The position numbers and the translations under genes were made by a program. From Lunularia cruciata (Eukaryota > Streptophyta > Marchantiopsida > Lunulariales > Lunulariaceae): a DNA stretch of 64,000 bases. The stretch lies in the NCBI GenBank assembly GCA_948567375.1, contig OX419755.1, positions 50,783,001-50,847,000 of the forward strand, in the 5' to 3' direction. How positions within the stretch are numbered: position 1 is the first letter of the stretch; the number at the start of each line of letters is the position of its first letter. Positions 49,530 to 60,891 of this stretch are shown here, piece by piece. The notes below the pieces were generated by a model. It ran no database searches. It saw only the letters and a program-made list of their open reading frames with translations, and was not told the origin of the DNA.

Positions 49530-50330
49530 GAAAGATGTGGTCAATGAGTTCCAAGATGTCTTCCTGGATGAATTACCCGCAAGTTTATCATCAAAAAAGA
49601 GAGTAGATCATAAAATTAAGATACTTCTTGGGAAGACACCTCCTTGTAAAGCCCCATATCAACTATCACCTCAAGTTGGAGGAGTGTAAGGCTCAAATCA
49701 AGGATATGTTGCAAAAGGGGTTTATCACCATATGGGGCTCTTATATTCTTTGTAAAGAAGAAGGACTGAACAATGCACATGTGCATTGACTACCGGGGAA
49801 TGAATCAACAAATGGTGAAGAACAAATATCCATTACTTTGCATGGATGACTTGTTTGATCAACTCAATGGGGCAAGGTACTTAACCAAACTTGATTTGTG
49901 GAGCGGTTACAACCGAATCAAGATTGCGGAAGAAGATATATACAAAATGGCTTTTCAAACAAGGTATGGTCACTTTGAGTACTTGGTGATGCTGTTTGGC
50001 CTCACCAACTCTCTAGCCACTTTCATGAGTTTGATGAACAACATATTTTATCCATACTTGGGTAAATCTATTGTCATTTTTCTTGATGACATCTTAGTCT
50101 ACTGTTGGACATTGACAGAGCACAAGCAACATCTACGAGAAGTCCTCCAAATTCTACAACAAAATCAATTGTATGCCAAAATCTCAAAGTGCAAGTTTGG
50201 CAAATCTGAATAAGACTACTTAGTGCATAGAGTAATTGCAAAGGATATCCAAGCATTAAGCGATAAAATAGAGGTCATTCAAAAATGGAGTGCTCCTGAA
50301 CATTAGACTCAAATCAAGAGTTTCTTGGGA
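49530..50330 (+). pseudogene. Reverse transcriptase of element B
   Basis: 49773-50213 is an open frame covering [44 protein letters not shown] and the active site [10 protein letters not shown]. The fingers upstream (FQDVFLDELPAS, about 49550) and the connection downstream (IKSFLGLTGFY, about 50314) are in other frames. Confidence 0.92.
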
Positions 50331-50337
50331 TTGACAG

Positions 50338-50371
50338 GGTTTTATTGTTTTATTGTTTTATTGTTTTATTT
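50338..50371 (+). repeat. TTTTATTG x4 expansion inside the RT connection
   Basis: Four octamer units sit where the connection reads GFY and should continue toward the next conserved helix. The expansion lengthens the coding region and is local to this copy. Confidence 0.9.
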
Positions 50372-50529
50372 TCAAGGACTTCTCCAAGATTGCATAACCT
50401 TTAACAACACTATTGGGCAAGGGGAAGAGATGGATATGGGGAACCACACAAGAATTAGCCTCTTAGGAGTTGAAAAATGCATTATTACATGCACCAATCT
50501 TGAAATAGTATGACCCAAACGTCCAATCA

Positions 50530-50900
50530 AGATGGCTACAAATGCATCAAGTGTAGTAATAGGAGAAGTCCTACAACAAGAATGGTAGGATGGATGGCAT
50601 CCAATTGCATTTTTCTCTCATAAATTGCTATTGGTAGAATGCAACTATGACACCACCAAACAAGAAGAGCTGGCCATTGTCCTTGCAACCAAGCATTGGA
50701 AGCTCTATTTGGGTGAGAAGGCATTTGTGGTAGAGACGGACCACAAACCTCTAGTCTACCTTGAGACACAAAAGGACCTTTCGTGTTGAAAGATTTGGTA
50801 GGCAGAATAGGGACAAAAATTCAACATGACTATCAGATATGTAGAAGGTAAGAAGCAACTTGTAGATGCATTCACTCGGATGTTGATGACAAATAATTTG
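50530..50900 (+). pseudogene. RNase H of element B
   Basis: HPIAFFSHKLL, KQEELAIVLATKHWKLYLG, FVVETDHKPLVYL and IRYVEGKKQLVDAFTR follow the RNase H order with its acidic residues. At least two stops interrupt it. Confidence 0.85.
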
Positions 50901-50999
50901 TTGGTGGAAATCAAGATGAACCTTGAATTTTGGCCTAAGATTCTTACTGCTACAAAAACTGATCTATAAATTGTAGGTGCTCAATCATCCAAAGGTATC

Positions 51000-52150
51000 A
51001 CCAGCACCTAAGGACTCACCTTCCATGATGGTAGGTTGTGGATCCTTGATGATACGGATCTAAGAACCACCATCCTAGCAAAATGTCATGATTTTGCCAT
51101 TGCAGGTCATGTTGGAATGGACAAGACCTTGGAAGTAGTCAAACGCCATTACTATTGGCCCAAGATGAGCAGCAATGTGATGGAATATGTGCAGAGTTGC
51201 CTACTGTGTCAACCAAATAAGGCTTCTAATCAAGCTCCCATAGGACTCCTCCAAGCTCCTCCCACTCCTACACTACATTGGGAATAGGTAAGCATGGATC
51301 TGGTTTGTGAATTGCCCAAGACCACCTCTGGGTTTGATTCCATTGTAGTCTTTGTTGACCGACTCAAAAAAATGATTCATGTACATCTTACCACCAAGGA
51401 TGTGACTGCCCCGCAACTAGCTCAATTGCACTTAGATGCAGTCTTTTCCCATCATGGTTGTCTCAAGTGCTCATCATAAATAGAGGCACTCAAGTCACTA
51501 GTTTGTTTTGCAAAACACTCTTTGGGTTCTTCAAAACCAACTTGGCTATGTCCACAACTTACCATCCACAAAATGATGGACAAATAGAGAGGGAAAATCG
51601 GACTATTGAGGACATGCTTTGGGGCTTTACTTTGGATGACCAAGATAGTTGGGACACCTTACTCCCATTGGTGGAATTTGCATACAACAATTCATTGAAT
51701 GCCTCCACACAAGTCACACCATTCTTCCTCATGTATGGAAAGCATCCTTTCACACCTTCAAGCTTGATAAAGGTCTATTTGGTGGCTACCAAGGTGGACG
51801 CTATCAACACTTTTTTTTTAGAATCCAATAGGGGGTAGAGCACACCAAACCCAGGTAATAGATTGCCCAAAATTGGCAGAAGTAGTATGCAGATGCACAC
51901 CACCAACACATGGAGTTCAATGTGGGAGATCAAGTCTGGCTGTCAACCACCAACCTCAAGTTAGTTGGTTCTCATAAGCTCAAACCTCATTTTATTGGAA
52001 CTTTCTCCATCCTTTGTTGCATTAGAGACATTGCCTATGACCTTGAGCTATTGCCACATATGAAGATCCACCTGGTGATTCATGTTTCCTTATTACATAG
52101 ATATGCGCCTTGGCCATCCCACTTCTCTTCCATCCAAGAAAGTTGACCTT
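51000..52150 (+). pseudogene. Integrase of element B
   Basis: HHCC zinc module at 51036-51287 (CHDFAIAGH ... SCLLCQPNK), core start MDLVCELP with the first catalytic Asp at 51297-51299, then INRGTQVTS where the second catalytic Asp is replaced by Asn (51479-51481), then GQIERENR with the Glu. The C-terminal module FNVGDQVWLST and HVSLLHRY lies at 51910-52146. Frame changes occur between blocks. The D-to-N change alone would abolish strand transfer. Confidence 0.92.
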
Positions 52151-52173
52151 GTCCAACCTTGGTTGATGACATA

Positions 52174-52350
52174 GGGGAGTATGAAGTTGAACGCATTCTC
52201 TAGAAGCACATTTGGGGTACTTGACATCCACGTGTGGAATACATGGTACATTGGAAAGGGTACCTCTTGTATGAGGTGAAATGGGAGCCAGTAGTCAACT
52301 TGACCAACACACCAATGTTAGTGAAATCTTTTGAGCAACAGCTTTGCAAG
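52174..52350 (+). pseudogene. Chromodomain of element B
   Basis: EYEVERIL, two stops, then VEYMVHWKGY, VKWEPVVNL and LVKSFEQQ. The aromatic positions expected to hold a methyl-lysine are present. This places B among chromoviruses. Confidence 0.85.
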
Positions 52351-52366
52351 GAGGACGTTGCATCTT

Positions 52367-52381
52367 AAAAGGAGGGAGGTT
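52367..52381 (+). other. Element B polypurine tract
   Basis: AAAAGGAGGGAGGT immediately before the 3' LTR start. Confidence 0.9.
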
Positions 52382-52813
52382 TGTAATACCAATAGTTAGA
52401 TAGATGACCTAGAGATGAAATTTGGTTTGGTAACATCTAGAAGGATGTTATACATGATGGACTAAGTGGATAAGCTAGAGGTATCACCAAAAGAGTACTT
52501 CTACTAATAGGCCAAAAACCAAAACATGCTTGGAAACTTTAGAATCAATAGCTAAGCATATGATCTAGAGGTGAAACTTGGGATGATAACATTTGGAAGG
52601 ATGTTACACATGATGAAGAATATAGATTAGATAGAGGTATCACCAAAAGAGCACTTCTACTAATAGGGAAAAAGCCAAAATAGGCCTGAAAACTTTCAAT
52701 TTCAAAGGCCTAAATAGATGAATTAGGCCTCAAAAATGTGTAGATTCCTCCCCCTCTAGTAGAGGAAAGTCTAGCCTTCCCCCAAGTTTATCTTGCCTAG
52801 AGCTTTCCAATGG
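52382..52813 (+). repeat. Element B 3' LTR, truncated
   Basis: It matches the first 430 or so bases of the 5' LTR and stops abruptly after GAGCTTTCCAATGG, losing the W-boxes, TATA box and R-U5. Element D begins at the break. Confidence 0.9.
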
Positions 52814-52933
52814 GACCTGGGAGATGGAGCTCAACATGATTCTTGAATGGGGGATGATAGCTACATTCAAGCTTGCGGTTATCTCGGAGCTCCATGGTTA
52901 CATAAAGGAGATTATTCAAGCTCATGGAGGTAG

Positions 52934-53878
52934 TTGGGAGAGATTTTCTCTTCATTTGAGGATGTAGATAGGATAACCAATAAGTCATTCATGGAGTGGG
53001 TGAACAAAGATGCAAAGGAGTTGAGTGCAATTGAGCTATTTTGGGACAATATTGAAAGACAATATTCACAATTGTCTCAAATTGAGAAGCTCACGCTTGA
53101 GAGTAACAAGGTAGAGTTGTTCCTTCAATCAACAAACAACAAGCTGCAATGGGAGTTGGGGGTCCTTCTAGAGGATGGGTATGAGGATAGTGGATTGACA
53201 TCTGATTGGAAGAAGGTCTTAGAAGTCATGAGTATTCTTGCCAAGAGAGAATACCATAGAGGAAAGGTGGTGGGAAGATCAGAAGCAATACCACTAGTGG
53301 TTGCAAGGGTTTCAAGGCAACCAGTGATACCTAGTTCCATAATAACAACTGTCCCTAACCCGAATGTCACCACTCCATTACAAAAAACCACCATTGATGA
53401 TTTAGTAAAAAAGATGACAGATTTTCAAATCAAATTGGCAAGGATTGACGAGAAAGGAAGCGGTTTTGAAACCAGAACGGTGACAAAGAAAGGCTATGTA
53501 CAAAGGTGCATTTGGTGTGATGGAATTGAACACACCAGGAAGGAGTGTACTGATTTTTCTGATACTATTTAGCAAGGAGTGGTTTTTTGGAAAGATGGGA
53601 AAATTGCATTGAAAGACATGGGAGAAATCCTAAAAACTAATTTTGGGAAAGAGGGAATGCAGAAGCTATTTGAGGAATTCTTATCACTACAAGCTACCAC
53701 ATCAGTTGAGGCTTCTACCTATGGAGTAGAGGTAGTAAGAAATGGAGAGGAAGCATTTCTAAGACATGTAGATTTAGGAAGCATGTGGATCAATGCTCTA
53801 CATACAATGGAGAAGGGAAAAACCACAAGAGGAGAACTATTGCGAATGGCTACAAAATTCAAGAATGCCACTCAATAG
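52934..53878 (+). pseudogene. Gag of fragment D with zinc knuckle
   Basis: 52934-53572 is open for 212 codons: SFMEWVNKDAKELSAIEL, ERQYSQLSQIEKLTLESN, LLEDGYEDSGLTSDWKKV, ending in a CCHC knuckle CIWCDGIEHTRKEC (about 53508-53549). A further 99-codon frame follows at 53579-53878 after a stop. The start is uncertain because similar sequence continues a little upstream in another frame. Confidence 0.8.
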
Positions 53879-54055
53879 GCTGATCCAATGGATACCATGT
53901 CAATTCATGCCTATTTGGCACAAAACCAACATGAAGCTCTCATCAAAGAAAAGTGAAGAAGAGATGACATGGAGCTTGGTGATGAGAGATCAACTCAAAA
54001 GCAACAATTGAGGGGAGATAGACTCCATTAAGAGGGTGCTCCCCAAAGACAGGGA

Positions 54056-55023
54056 GTGCTACCTTCATGGGAGGAGGTCATGGAGGATTCTTTGCCCTCT
54101 GATTCTGAAAATTTAGTGAAGTGGAAGGGGAAGGAGAAGGGTAAACCACCCCCTTACAAGCTTCAATTGGATATTGAAGTGGTTACTAACCAAAAAGGAG
54201 TACTAGCAGAGAGAGTACTCAATACCAAGGTAGAGTTTACTCTTTTGGAGATCCTTAGGATTTCCAAGAAGGAGTTTCATGATGTCTATGATGTCATCAT
54301 AGACGTTATCAAGTGTAAGCAGCAATTGACATGAGAAGTTGCTCTATCAAATGCTCTTGATATTACGATTACAAAAGAAGAGGAGTTAGAGCTAGCTCGA
54401 TGCTGCAACAACCATAAGGTCAAATTTGTAGAGGATGAGGATGATGATGGTGGGATCTCTAGTCACTATACTAGAGGGCATTGGGCTATAGCTTCTACTA
54501 AACTATGGTCAAGATTGGTAGCATGACAGATCCCTTGGTTGCTCTTATCGATCATGGGTCAGAAATCAACATTCTTTCCAAGGAGCTCTACAAGCGTGGG
54601 ATAATGGCCAATTAATATAGAGCATGGTTGTGTGATCAAGGCAGAAAAAAAATCAAGGGAGAACTCTATGGTGCATGCCTAGATGTGAGGGTGAAGGTTG
54701 GGGATAAAGTTACTGAAAAAAATTTCTTTGTTAAAGAGACTACATCATACCCAATGATCCTTGGACAACCGTACATTACAATGGTGAGGATGGAGACCAC
54801 ACTCCTTGATGAAATTTCTACATATGCTCAAATCAGAAGCCAAGATGGCAAGAAAGTAGTGAAATTCCTCACTTTACTTACAAACCATGAGTGCAACCGA
54901 GACTACTTGAGGAGTGGTTCTCTACCTAAAGTGATAGTGGAGTTCAAGTACCACTATAAGGTAAGAATAAAGTGTTACATCAAAGAAGGTGCTCTTGCTT
55001 CAGAGGGGAAGTATCTTATGTAA
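54056..55023 (+). pseudogene. Retropepsin-like protease region of fragment D
   Basis: VALIDHGSEINILSKELYKR (54535-54594) has the aspartic protease signature with His in the second triad position instead of Ser/Thr. SYPMILGQPYITMV at about 54750 is the expected second half. Upstream 54056-54334 is a charged linker. Stops at about 54517 and 54615 interrupt the reading. Confidence 0.75.
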
Positions 55024-55524
55024 GGAGTGATGAGGTTTTCTCATGGTGGGTTTAGTGTGTACACACAACTTGCCAATTTGCACAAAAGGGAGAGAACAAG
55101 TGCAAGAATAAGAACAAGAACTAAAAAGAGGGGTGTTGATTGATGAGGATGAGACCATATCAGAGGTGTACATGGAGATAGGATTGGAAGATCCTTTAGG
55201 AAAGCTCAAGAGGATGGAGCCTGAGCATGAGCATGAGGATCAAGTGATAGAAATACATTCAAGGGAGCTCTATTCAAAGATAGAGTTCTTTTTAGGTTCT
55301 AAGGCTAGGTGGAAACCACATCCAAGAGTGTGGAGGAAAAGGTTAGGCCTGTAGTTGAACCTCTTCTAAGTGACTTTGATCAACATGTCTAACTTGCTCA
55401 GAAACAAAAGAGCTTAATGGATCCAAATCAAATAGATCACAAGTTCATAGAAGCAGCACTCAAGGAGTTGACAGTTGGTTCATCAGTTTTCTTTTTACCA
55501 ATAAAAGAGAAACCATTTTGAGAG

Positions 55525-56057
55525 ATGTTGAGTGAGCATGGGAAAGCTTTCCCCTTTGAGCTTTTTGAAATTGGGTGTGTAGATCCAAGTCTTGTGGCTT
55601 TGATGATCATCTTAATGGTTCTACATGCACCTAGGGACTTGAGACCAATTCCGGTACCTAGAGCTTACATGCCAAAGCTTATGGATCACTTGAAGGAGAA
55701 AATTGATGCAAAGATCCTAGAACCATCATTTTCACCTTATTCTAGTCATTGGTTTATAGTGCCTAAGAAGAATGGAGCTTTGAGTTTCATTCAAAATATG
55801 CAACCGGTAAATTGAGTGACAATCAGGAAACAAGGATAGTGCTAATTGTTGGAGAATTTATTGAAGCTTTTGCAAGTAGAGCCATATATTCTTTGGGAGA
55901 TCTATATTTTGGTTATGACCAATTCCAACTTGCCAAAGGAACTAGAGACATAACCACAATGAAGACACTATTGGGGTTGATGAGGATGTGCACGTTGCCT
56001 CAAGGAGCAAGAAATTTTGTTGCACACATCATGAATGGAATGAAAAAAAGTTCTTAG
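55525..56057 (+). pseudogene. N-terminal half of the fragment D reverse transcriptase
   Basis: Two overlapping frames give the fingers and part of the palm up to MCTLPQGARNFVAHIMNGM. The active-site DD block is missing because the fragment ends at E1. Confidence 0.85.
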
Positions 56058-56069
56058 GGAGTTAATTTC

Positions 56070-57195
56070 TATGAAAACCCAAGAAATATCACTTTTGCGG
56101 TTATGAGGTAAGTAAAGTTTATTCCCGTTAAGATACAATTTAGAATTGGTCATATACAAAGTCAAATAGTAACAAACAATTCTTCTTGGTTGCATCTTTA
56201 ATCTCTTAGGTAGAAACTACACCCAAAAGAGAGTAACAAGCACTAGATTGCAGTCTTGTCACAAATTAACACTCCTTAATCACAACTCATTCAATTCTTT
56301 CCAAACAATCTTGATTGTGATGATTCAGATTCTTTCAAAGATGGTTACTTCACTGCAAAACAACTTTGCCTTAGAATTGTAATCCACTCTCCACTGAAGG
56401 CACGACTTCCTCAATCAAAAATTTTTTGCTTCAATCTTGCACTACACTCACAAATGAAAAATACTATCAACACTACAAATCTTTTCAGATCTATCAAGGC
56501 ATTACTTCAATTGCATTTCACTCAAGATCAAACACACAGAATGAAGATCAAAGCTACAGAATCCAACATCCAACAAGCACACTGATTTGCACTTCAAAAT
56601 TCTCCTCACACTCACAAACACATTCACTGGATTGATACTCAAAATTAAGCTCAAGAAAGGAGCACTAAGAATCAGCACTTTGCTTTATTTATCTTTAAAA
56701 TTACAAATATTGACAAACAACACATTGCAAATGCCACCTTTAAAAGCACTTAAGTAGTTATCTAACTTCCTAAACTGATTCCTAACAACTTTACCAACCT
56801 GTAGATCTAAAATGACAATGCACCTCTTCATATCTATCTTCTTCTATCTCAAAATTGTTCCTACTCTGATCTGATGTCTACTTCTACTTTGGCTTCTAAA
56901 CCCAAGGAAAGTTCCTTCACCTCATGTACTTCAAGTTCTACAACTTCCAATTCTTCTACCAATTCTAAAATGTCTTCACTTTGATCTGCAATCAAAGGTA
57001 TGGGGAACTTATCTACATCCTTATCTTGCAACCCACTCTTCTTTAAAGTATCAAATGACAAATCCAAAGTCACTTGAACTTCTACCTCTCTTACTCTGGG
57101 TTTGACTGTGGTACCCACATTTTTTTCCTTATTTATGGAGAAGAAGTGTATAGAGAAGTCGTATTGCACATGATTGGCATTAGAAGGCAAAGAAA
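56070..57195 (-). repeat. E-family repeat, copy E1 (3' part)
   Basis: The plus-strand left end is TATGAAAACCCAAGAAATATC and matches the reverse complement of the E2 end (GATATTTTCTGGGTTGTCATA, in two parts). Minus-strand 56861-57190 is an open frame whose last 75 codons (LADQSEDILELVEELEVVEL-like, GLEAKVEVDIRSE) are homologous to the C terminus of the E2 ORF. About 790 bp of shared noncoding tail follows. E1 and the E2 tail form a large inverted repeat. Confidence 0.85.
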
Positions 57196-57540
57196 GGTGT
57201 CCTCAGGTTGTAACCCAAGGTAAAGTGACTTTGTGTCATAAGATGAAGTACACAGATTTGCCTTGTCAGCCTACAACCCAAAGTAAGGAGACTTTGTCTC
57301 GAAGGTGCTCAACCTGAGGTGAGGACAGGTTAACAACTTTCCTTTGGGGTTGGACATTCAAGAAGGTACTGTGCACAAAAATGGCTGGCTTATAAACAGG
57401 AGGAAATTGATGGTGACAAGAGCATGAAGAAGGTGTGATTTCTTGGTAGAAATTTGAAGTGAAAAAAGACAAAAGAAGTGCACCATTATAAAATTTGGGC
57501 TAGATACAAAGCAATGACAAGTAATTTTCCATCGCCGTAA
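57196..57540. other. Junction between E1 and E2
   Basis: Not recognisably E-derived. It contains two short direct repeats, ACCCAAGGTAAAGTGACTTTG near 57213 and a variant near 57275, 62 bp apart. Confidence 0.4.
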
Positions 57541-60500
57541 AGAAGTCATCCTGTGGGAGATTGTGGGAAGGGAAGTGTAGTCAAAGATGCATTGGTGTGT
57601 ACTGAGGAAGCCAAGAGAGTTAGTCAGGGAATCAGTAGGAAGAGTAACCCCCAACTTAGAGTGGAAGAGAGAAAGATGGGAGGTGGGAAGAAGAACTCTG
57701 AATTAATAGTGAGAAATCATGCAATTTGGAGGTTAGATGTGATCGCAAGAATCAAAGTCTTGAGCAGGCTTCGCATCACATTCTTGGCATGGAACTAGAA
57801 CATTAGCTTTCTAGGTTTCATAACTGAGATCATTGAGAGTAAGTGTCTCGATGGCCCCAAGGAAGAAAGGAAGTAAGGAAATCCGGCTCAATGGACTAAG
57901 TCGGATTGGAGGTTAGTACTTGGAAGAGAGGCGGGTGATGAGCAGGGATCTACGTTCTTGGGGAAGGGAGAAGTAGCTGAATAAACCCAAGAGGTGAGAG
58001 ATGCCTTCTCTTGAACACATAGGAAGGATGACTATAAGGTCAAGAGCTATAAGGATCTGATGAAAAGAGGCATCATAGCAGCAATGATAGCTATCTTGAA
58101 GCCAAAGCAAACCACTTATGTGATGAAGCATCAAGCAGTATTTTTCCACAAGATGTTTGCAGGGGAGCCAATCAATTGGGCAAAGTGTTTTCATCAGCGG
58201 GTGAGACAGATAGTGTGGAACTTGCAAGACAAGTTGCCTCCACACTACATTGTGCCGTTTGCAGCCCACTTCTATTTGGGACTGAACTTGCTGAACATCG
58301 TGGAGAGACACAAGATGGTGTTTCACCTCCACCCTGATTTGAGAAGAGATGTTGATGCGGAGGAGCAGCAATACATCTTGCAGATAAGGAGCAGTGATGA
58401 GTACTACGCGCAGACGGGGCAGAGTGTGCAGTTGAAGGTAAACACTCCAAAGTTGAAGAAGGGGAGTCGATAAGGCAAAGAAGAAGAAGTGGCAATGAGA
58501 CCTTAGAAGACGAGGAAAGTAAACCCGAGGAGAGGATTGGTGGTAATTGTGTTGTCAAAAGAGGAGTCAAAAGGAGAGGCCGAGTGCAAGGAAGAAGACT
58601 CGAACAAGAGGAAGAACCCAAATTCACGTTGCAGAGTGGGGAAATGAGCAGCGAGAGTGAAGATGGAGGGGAGATGCAATCGGTACACAAGGAGGATGAA
58701 GGAAAGATGGAAATAGAAGAAGAATGTAACCTGCACATAGAAGAAGTTCTAGAGCAAGAGGAGAAGAAGGTGACCATTCAATGAGGAGTTTGCTCTAGAA
58801 GGAAGGCAAAGTATGAAGCAGGACCAAGTAAGGTAAGAGAAGTGGAGAGTGGAAGTTTGGGGAGTGAAGAATCCATCCCAATAGAGCAATTGCGGCTAAG
58901 AAGGCAAGTGTCAAGTGAAGAAGAGGCAAAGAAGGAGAAAAGTCCACAAGTTGAGATAAGCTCAAGTGGAGGAGTAAAGTATCGGTGGGAGATTATGTGC
59001 CAATTGTTAGTAAAGTTGGAGCACAAGAAGAAGGAGATGCAGTCAAAGTGTCCGGTGGTGAAGATTGTGTTGCAAGTGTTAGCACAATTAAAGGAATAGA
59101 GCTTGGAGTTGAAGAAGAGTATAACCCGGGGTGGGAAAGAGAGGGAAGAACTATGAGTAGATGCAGAAGTACAAAATCAAGTAATTGAAAACTTGAAGAG
59201 AGAAGTGGGGAGTAGAGAAAGAATCATAGAGCAAAATGTCATAGCAAGGGAAAGGTAGATAGCGGAGTATAAAATCTTGAAACAACAGTTTGTTGATTCT
59301 CAATTAGAAATTATTCATGTTATGGCAAGGGTAGCAGAGAAGGAGCAAGAGCTTGATAGAATGATGGAGAGTGTAGAAGAAAAGAAGCAGCTCTGGCAAA
59401 GGGAGTTGACCATGGGGTATAGAGAAGAAATAAGACTAAGAGAGTTACTTTGTAATTTGGAGGAGAAGATTGTGCAAAAGGAGAAGGAAAAGGAGATAGT
59501 GAAAGCCGAGTTTGAGGTAGAACTGGCAATGTATAGGGGAGATTGGCTTGCAGATCAAGAACGGGAGAGAAGAATGAGACTTGGGCCATTGAAGGAGATT
59601 GTAACAAAGATGAATATGATGTTGAGTACAGAAGCCAGTGTCCGGATTGAAGAAACAAGATTGCACGAGTTGAAGTTGTTTGTGCAAGAGACGAGGAGGA
59701 GAAATATGAAGGATAAAGATTTGAATGCCTTGCTGATTAGTCTCAGAACTCGTGTAGATATGAAGATATTAGAAGTAGAAGATAATATCACGATTAGATT
59801 AGACTTGGTAAAATTGGAGATAGATAAACTTTGGAAGGATGTAAGAGCAAAACTCAAAGTAGATGACATAAGAGTACAAATATCTTTGGAGTTACCATTA
59901 GAGATGTTAGAGAAGATTGGGTCGGGAGATAAAGAGTTAGATAAGTTACCTGCTAGTGTAATTGTAGATCAGAGTGAAGAATTAGTAGAATTGGTAGAGG
60001 AATTAGTAGTTTTGAAACCCAAGCATAGAGTAGTGAGTGAAGTTACTTTGGGATTGGAAGCCAAGGAAGAGGTAAACATTGGATCGGAATAGTAATAGTT
60101 TTGAGATTTGAAGAGGCAGATATGAAGAGGTGCATTGTCATTTTGGATCTATAGGTAAGAAGAGTTGTTATAGAACGGTATTTTTGTTAGTAACTATCAT
60201 TTGCTTCACTATTTAAAGGTGGCATTTGTAGTCATATGTTATTTAGTGCTCATAATTTCTTAGAATAGATAAAGCAAAGTGTTGTGAAGCAATGCTTGTT
60301 GTCTGAGCTTGATTCCAAGTATCAATTTTGTGTCTATGTTTGTGAGTGTTGGGAGAATTTTGAATTGCAAGTTAGTGTGTTTGTTGGATGTTGATTCCAC
60401 AACCTTGATCTTTATTCTATATGTTTGATCTTGAGTGAAGTGCAATCGGAGCAATGTCTTGACAAATCTGAGAGGAATTGTAGTGTTGGTAGTATTCTGC

Positions 60501-60891
60501 ATTTGTGAGTGCAACGTAGAGTTGATGTGAAGAAATTTCAATCAAGGAAGTTGTGCCCTTAGTGGAGGGGCGGAACACAATTTTGGGGCAAAGTCATTTT
60601 ACAATGAAGTGCCATTTTTTGGAGACACTGAATCATCACAATCAAGATTGTTTGGAAAGATTTGATGGAGTTGTGATTACGTGTGACAAATTGTTGTGAT
60701 GAGATTGCGAGTAAGTGCTTGTTACTCTCTTCTAGGTGTGGTTTCTACCTGAGAGATTAAAGATGCAACCAAGAAGAACTGAGATTGTTACTGTTTGACT
60801 TTGTATTTGACCAATTTTGAATCATATCTCTACAAGAACAAACATTACTCACCATATTACCGCAAAAGTGATATTTTCTGGGTTGTCATAC
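57541..60891 (+). repeat. E-family repeat, copy E2 (longest copy)
   Basis: It carries the ORF described at 57851-60092, then an 800-bp noncoding tail ending GGGTTGTCATA at 60891. The tail abuts E3 coding sequence directly, so E2 probably inserted into or recombined with E3. I found no LTR pair, primer site, transposase or RT belonging to it. It may be a cargo-type or non-autonomous element, or a piece of a larger one. Confidence 0.7.
57851..60092 (+). pseudogene. E-family acidic coiled-coil protein ORF (broken)
   Basis: ATG at 57851 gives MAPRKKGSKEIRLNGLSRIG before a stop. Block 58060-58473 (FFHKMFAGEPINWAKCFHQR, IVPFAAHFYLGLNLL, HPDLRRDVDAEEQQYILQIR) is conserved in E3. Then comes a Glu-rich region to about 59190, then an open 271-codon frame (59277-60092) with a long heptad-like coiled coil (QELDRMMESVEEKKQLWQ, RLRELLCNLEEKIVQKEKEK) ending VTLGLEAKEEVNIGSE. 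Stops and frame changes separate the three parts. I do not recognise the protein. The NWAKCFHQ block faintly recalls plant transposon-associated domains of unknown function, which is a guess. Confidence 0.6.

Larger units (their letters stand above)
47219..52813 (+). mobile_element. Ty3/gypsy chromovirus B, near full length but defective
   Basis: Order: 5' LTR, initiator-Met primer site, gag, RT, RNase H, integrase, chromodomain, polypurine tract, 3' LTR truncated after 432 bp. The zinc knuckle and protease expected between gag and RT are missing, leaving too little space near 49300-49500. Every domain has frameshifts or stops. Its LTR family also gave the solo LTRs at 13256 and 29015 and the remnant at 14334. 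Confidence 0.93.
52814..56069 (+). mobile_element. Gypsy fragment D: gag, protease and partial RT of a distinct lineage
   Basis: It joins the broken B 3' LTR on the left and the E1 end on the right, so both termini are missing. Gag, protease and the first half of RT are present in order. The RT style (SLGDLYFGYDQFQLAKGTRD, LRPIPVPRAYMPKLMDHL, VPKKNGALSFIQNMQPVN) is unlike A, B and C and recalls elements I associate with fungi and some non-seed plants. No LTR was found. Confidence 0.8.

Noticed and set aside
58172-58777. 201-codon minus-strand Ser-rich ORF
   Set aside because: Antisense of the E2 conserved block and its Glu-rich region.
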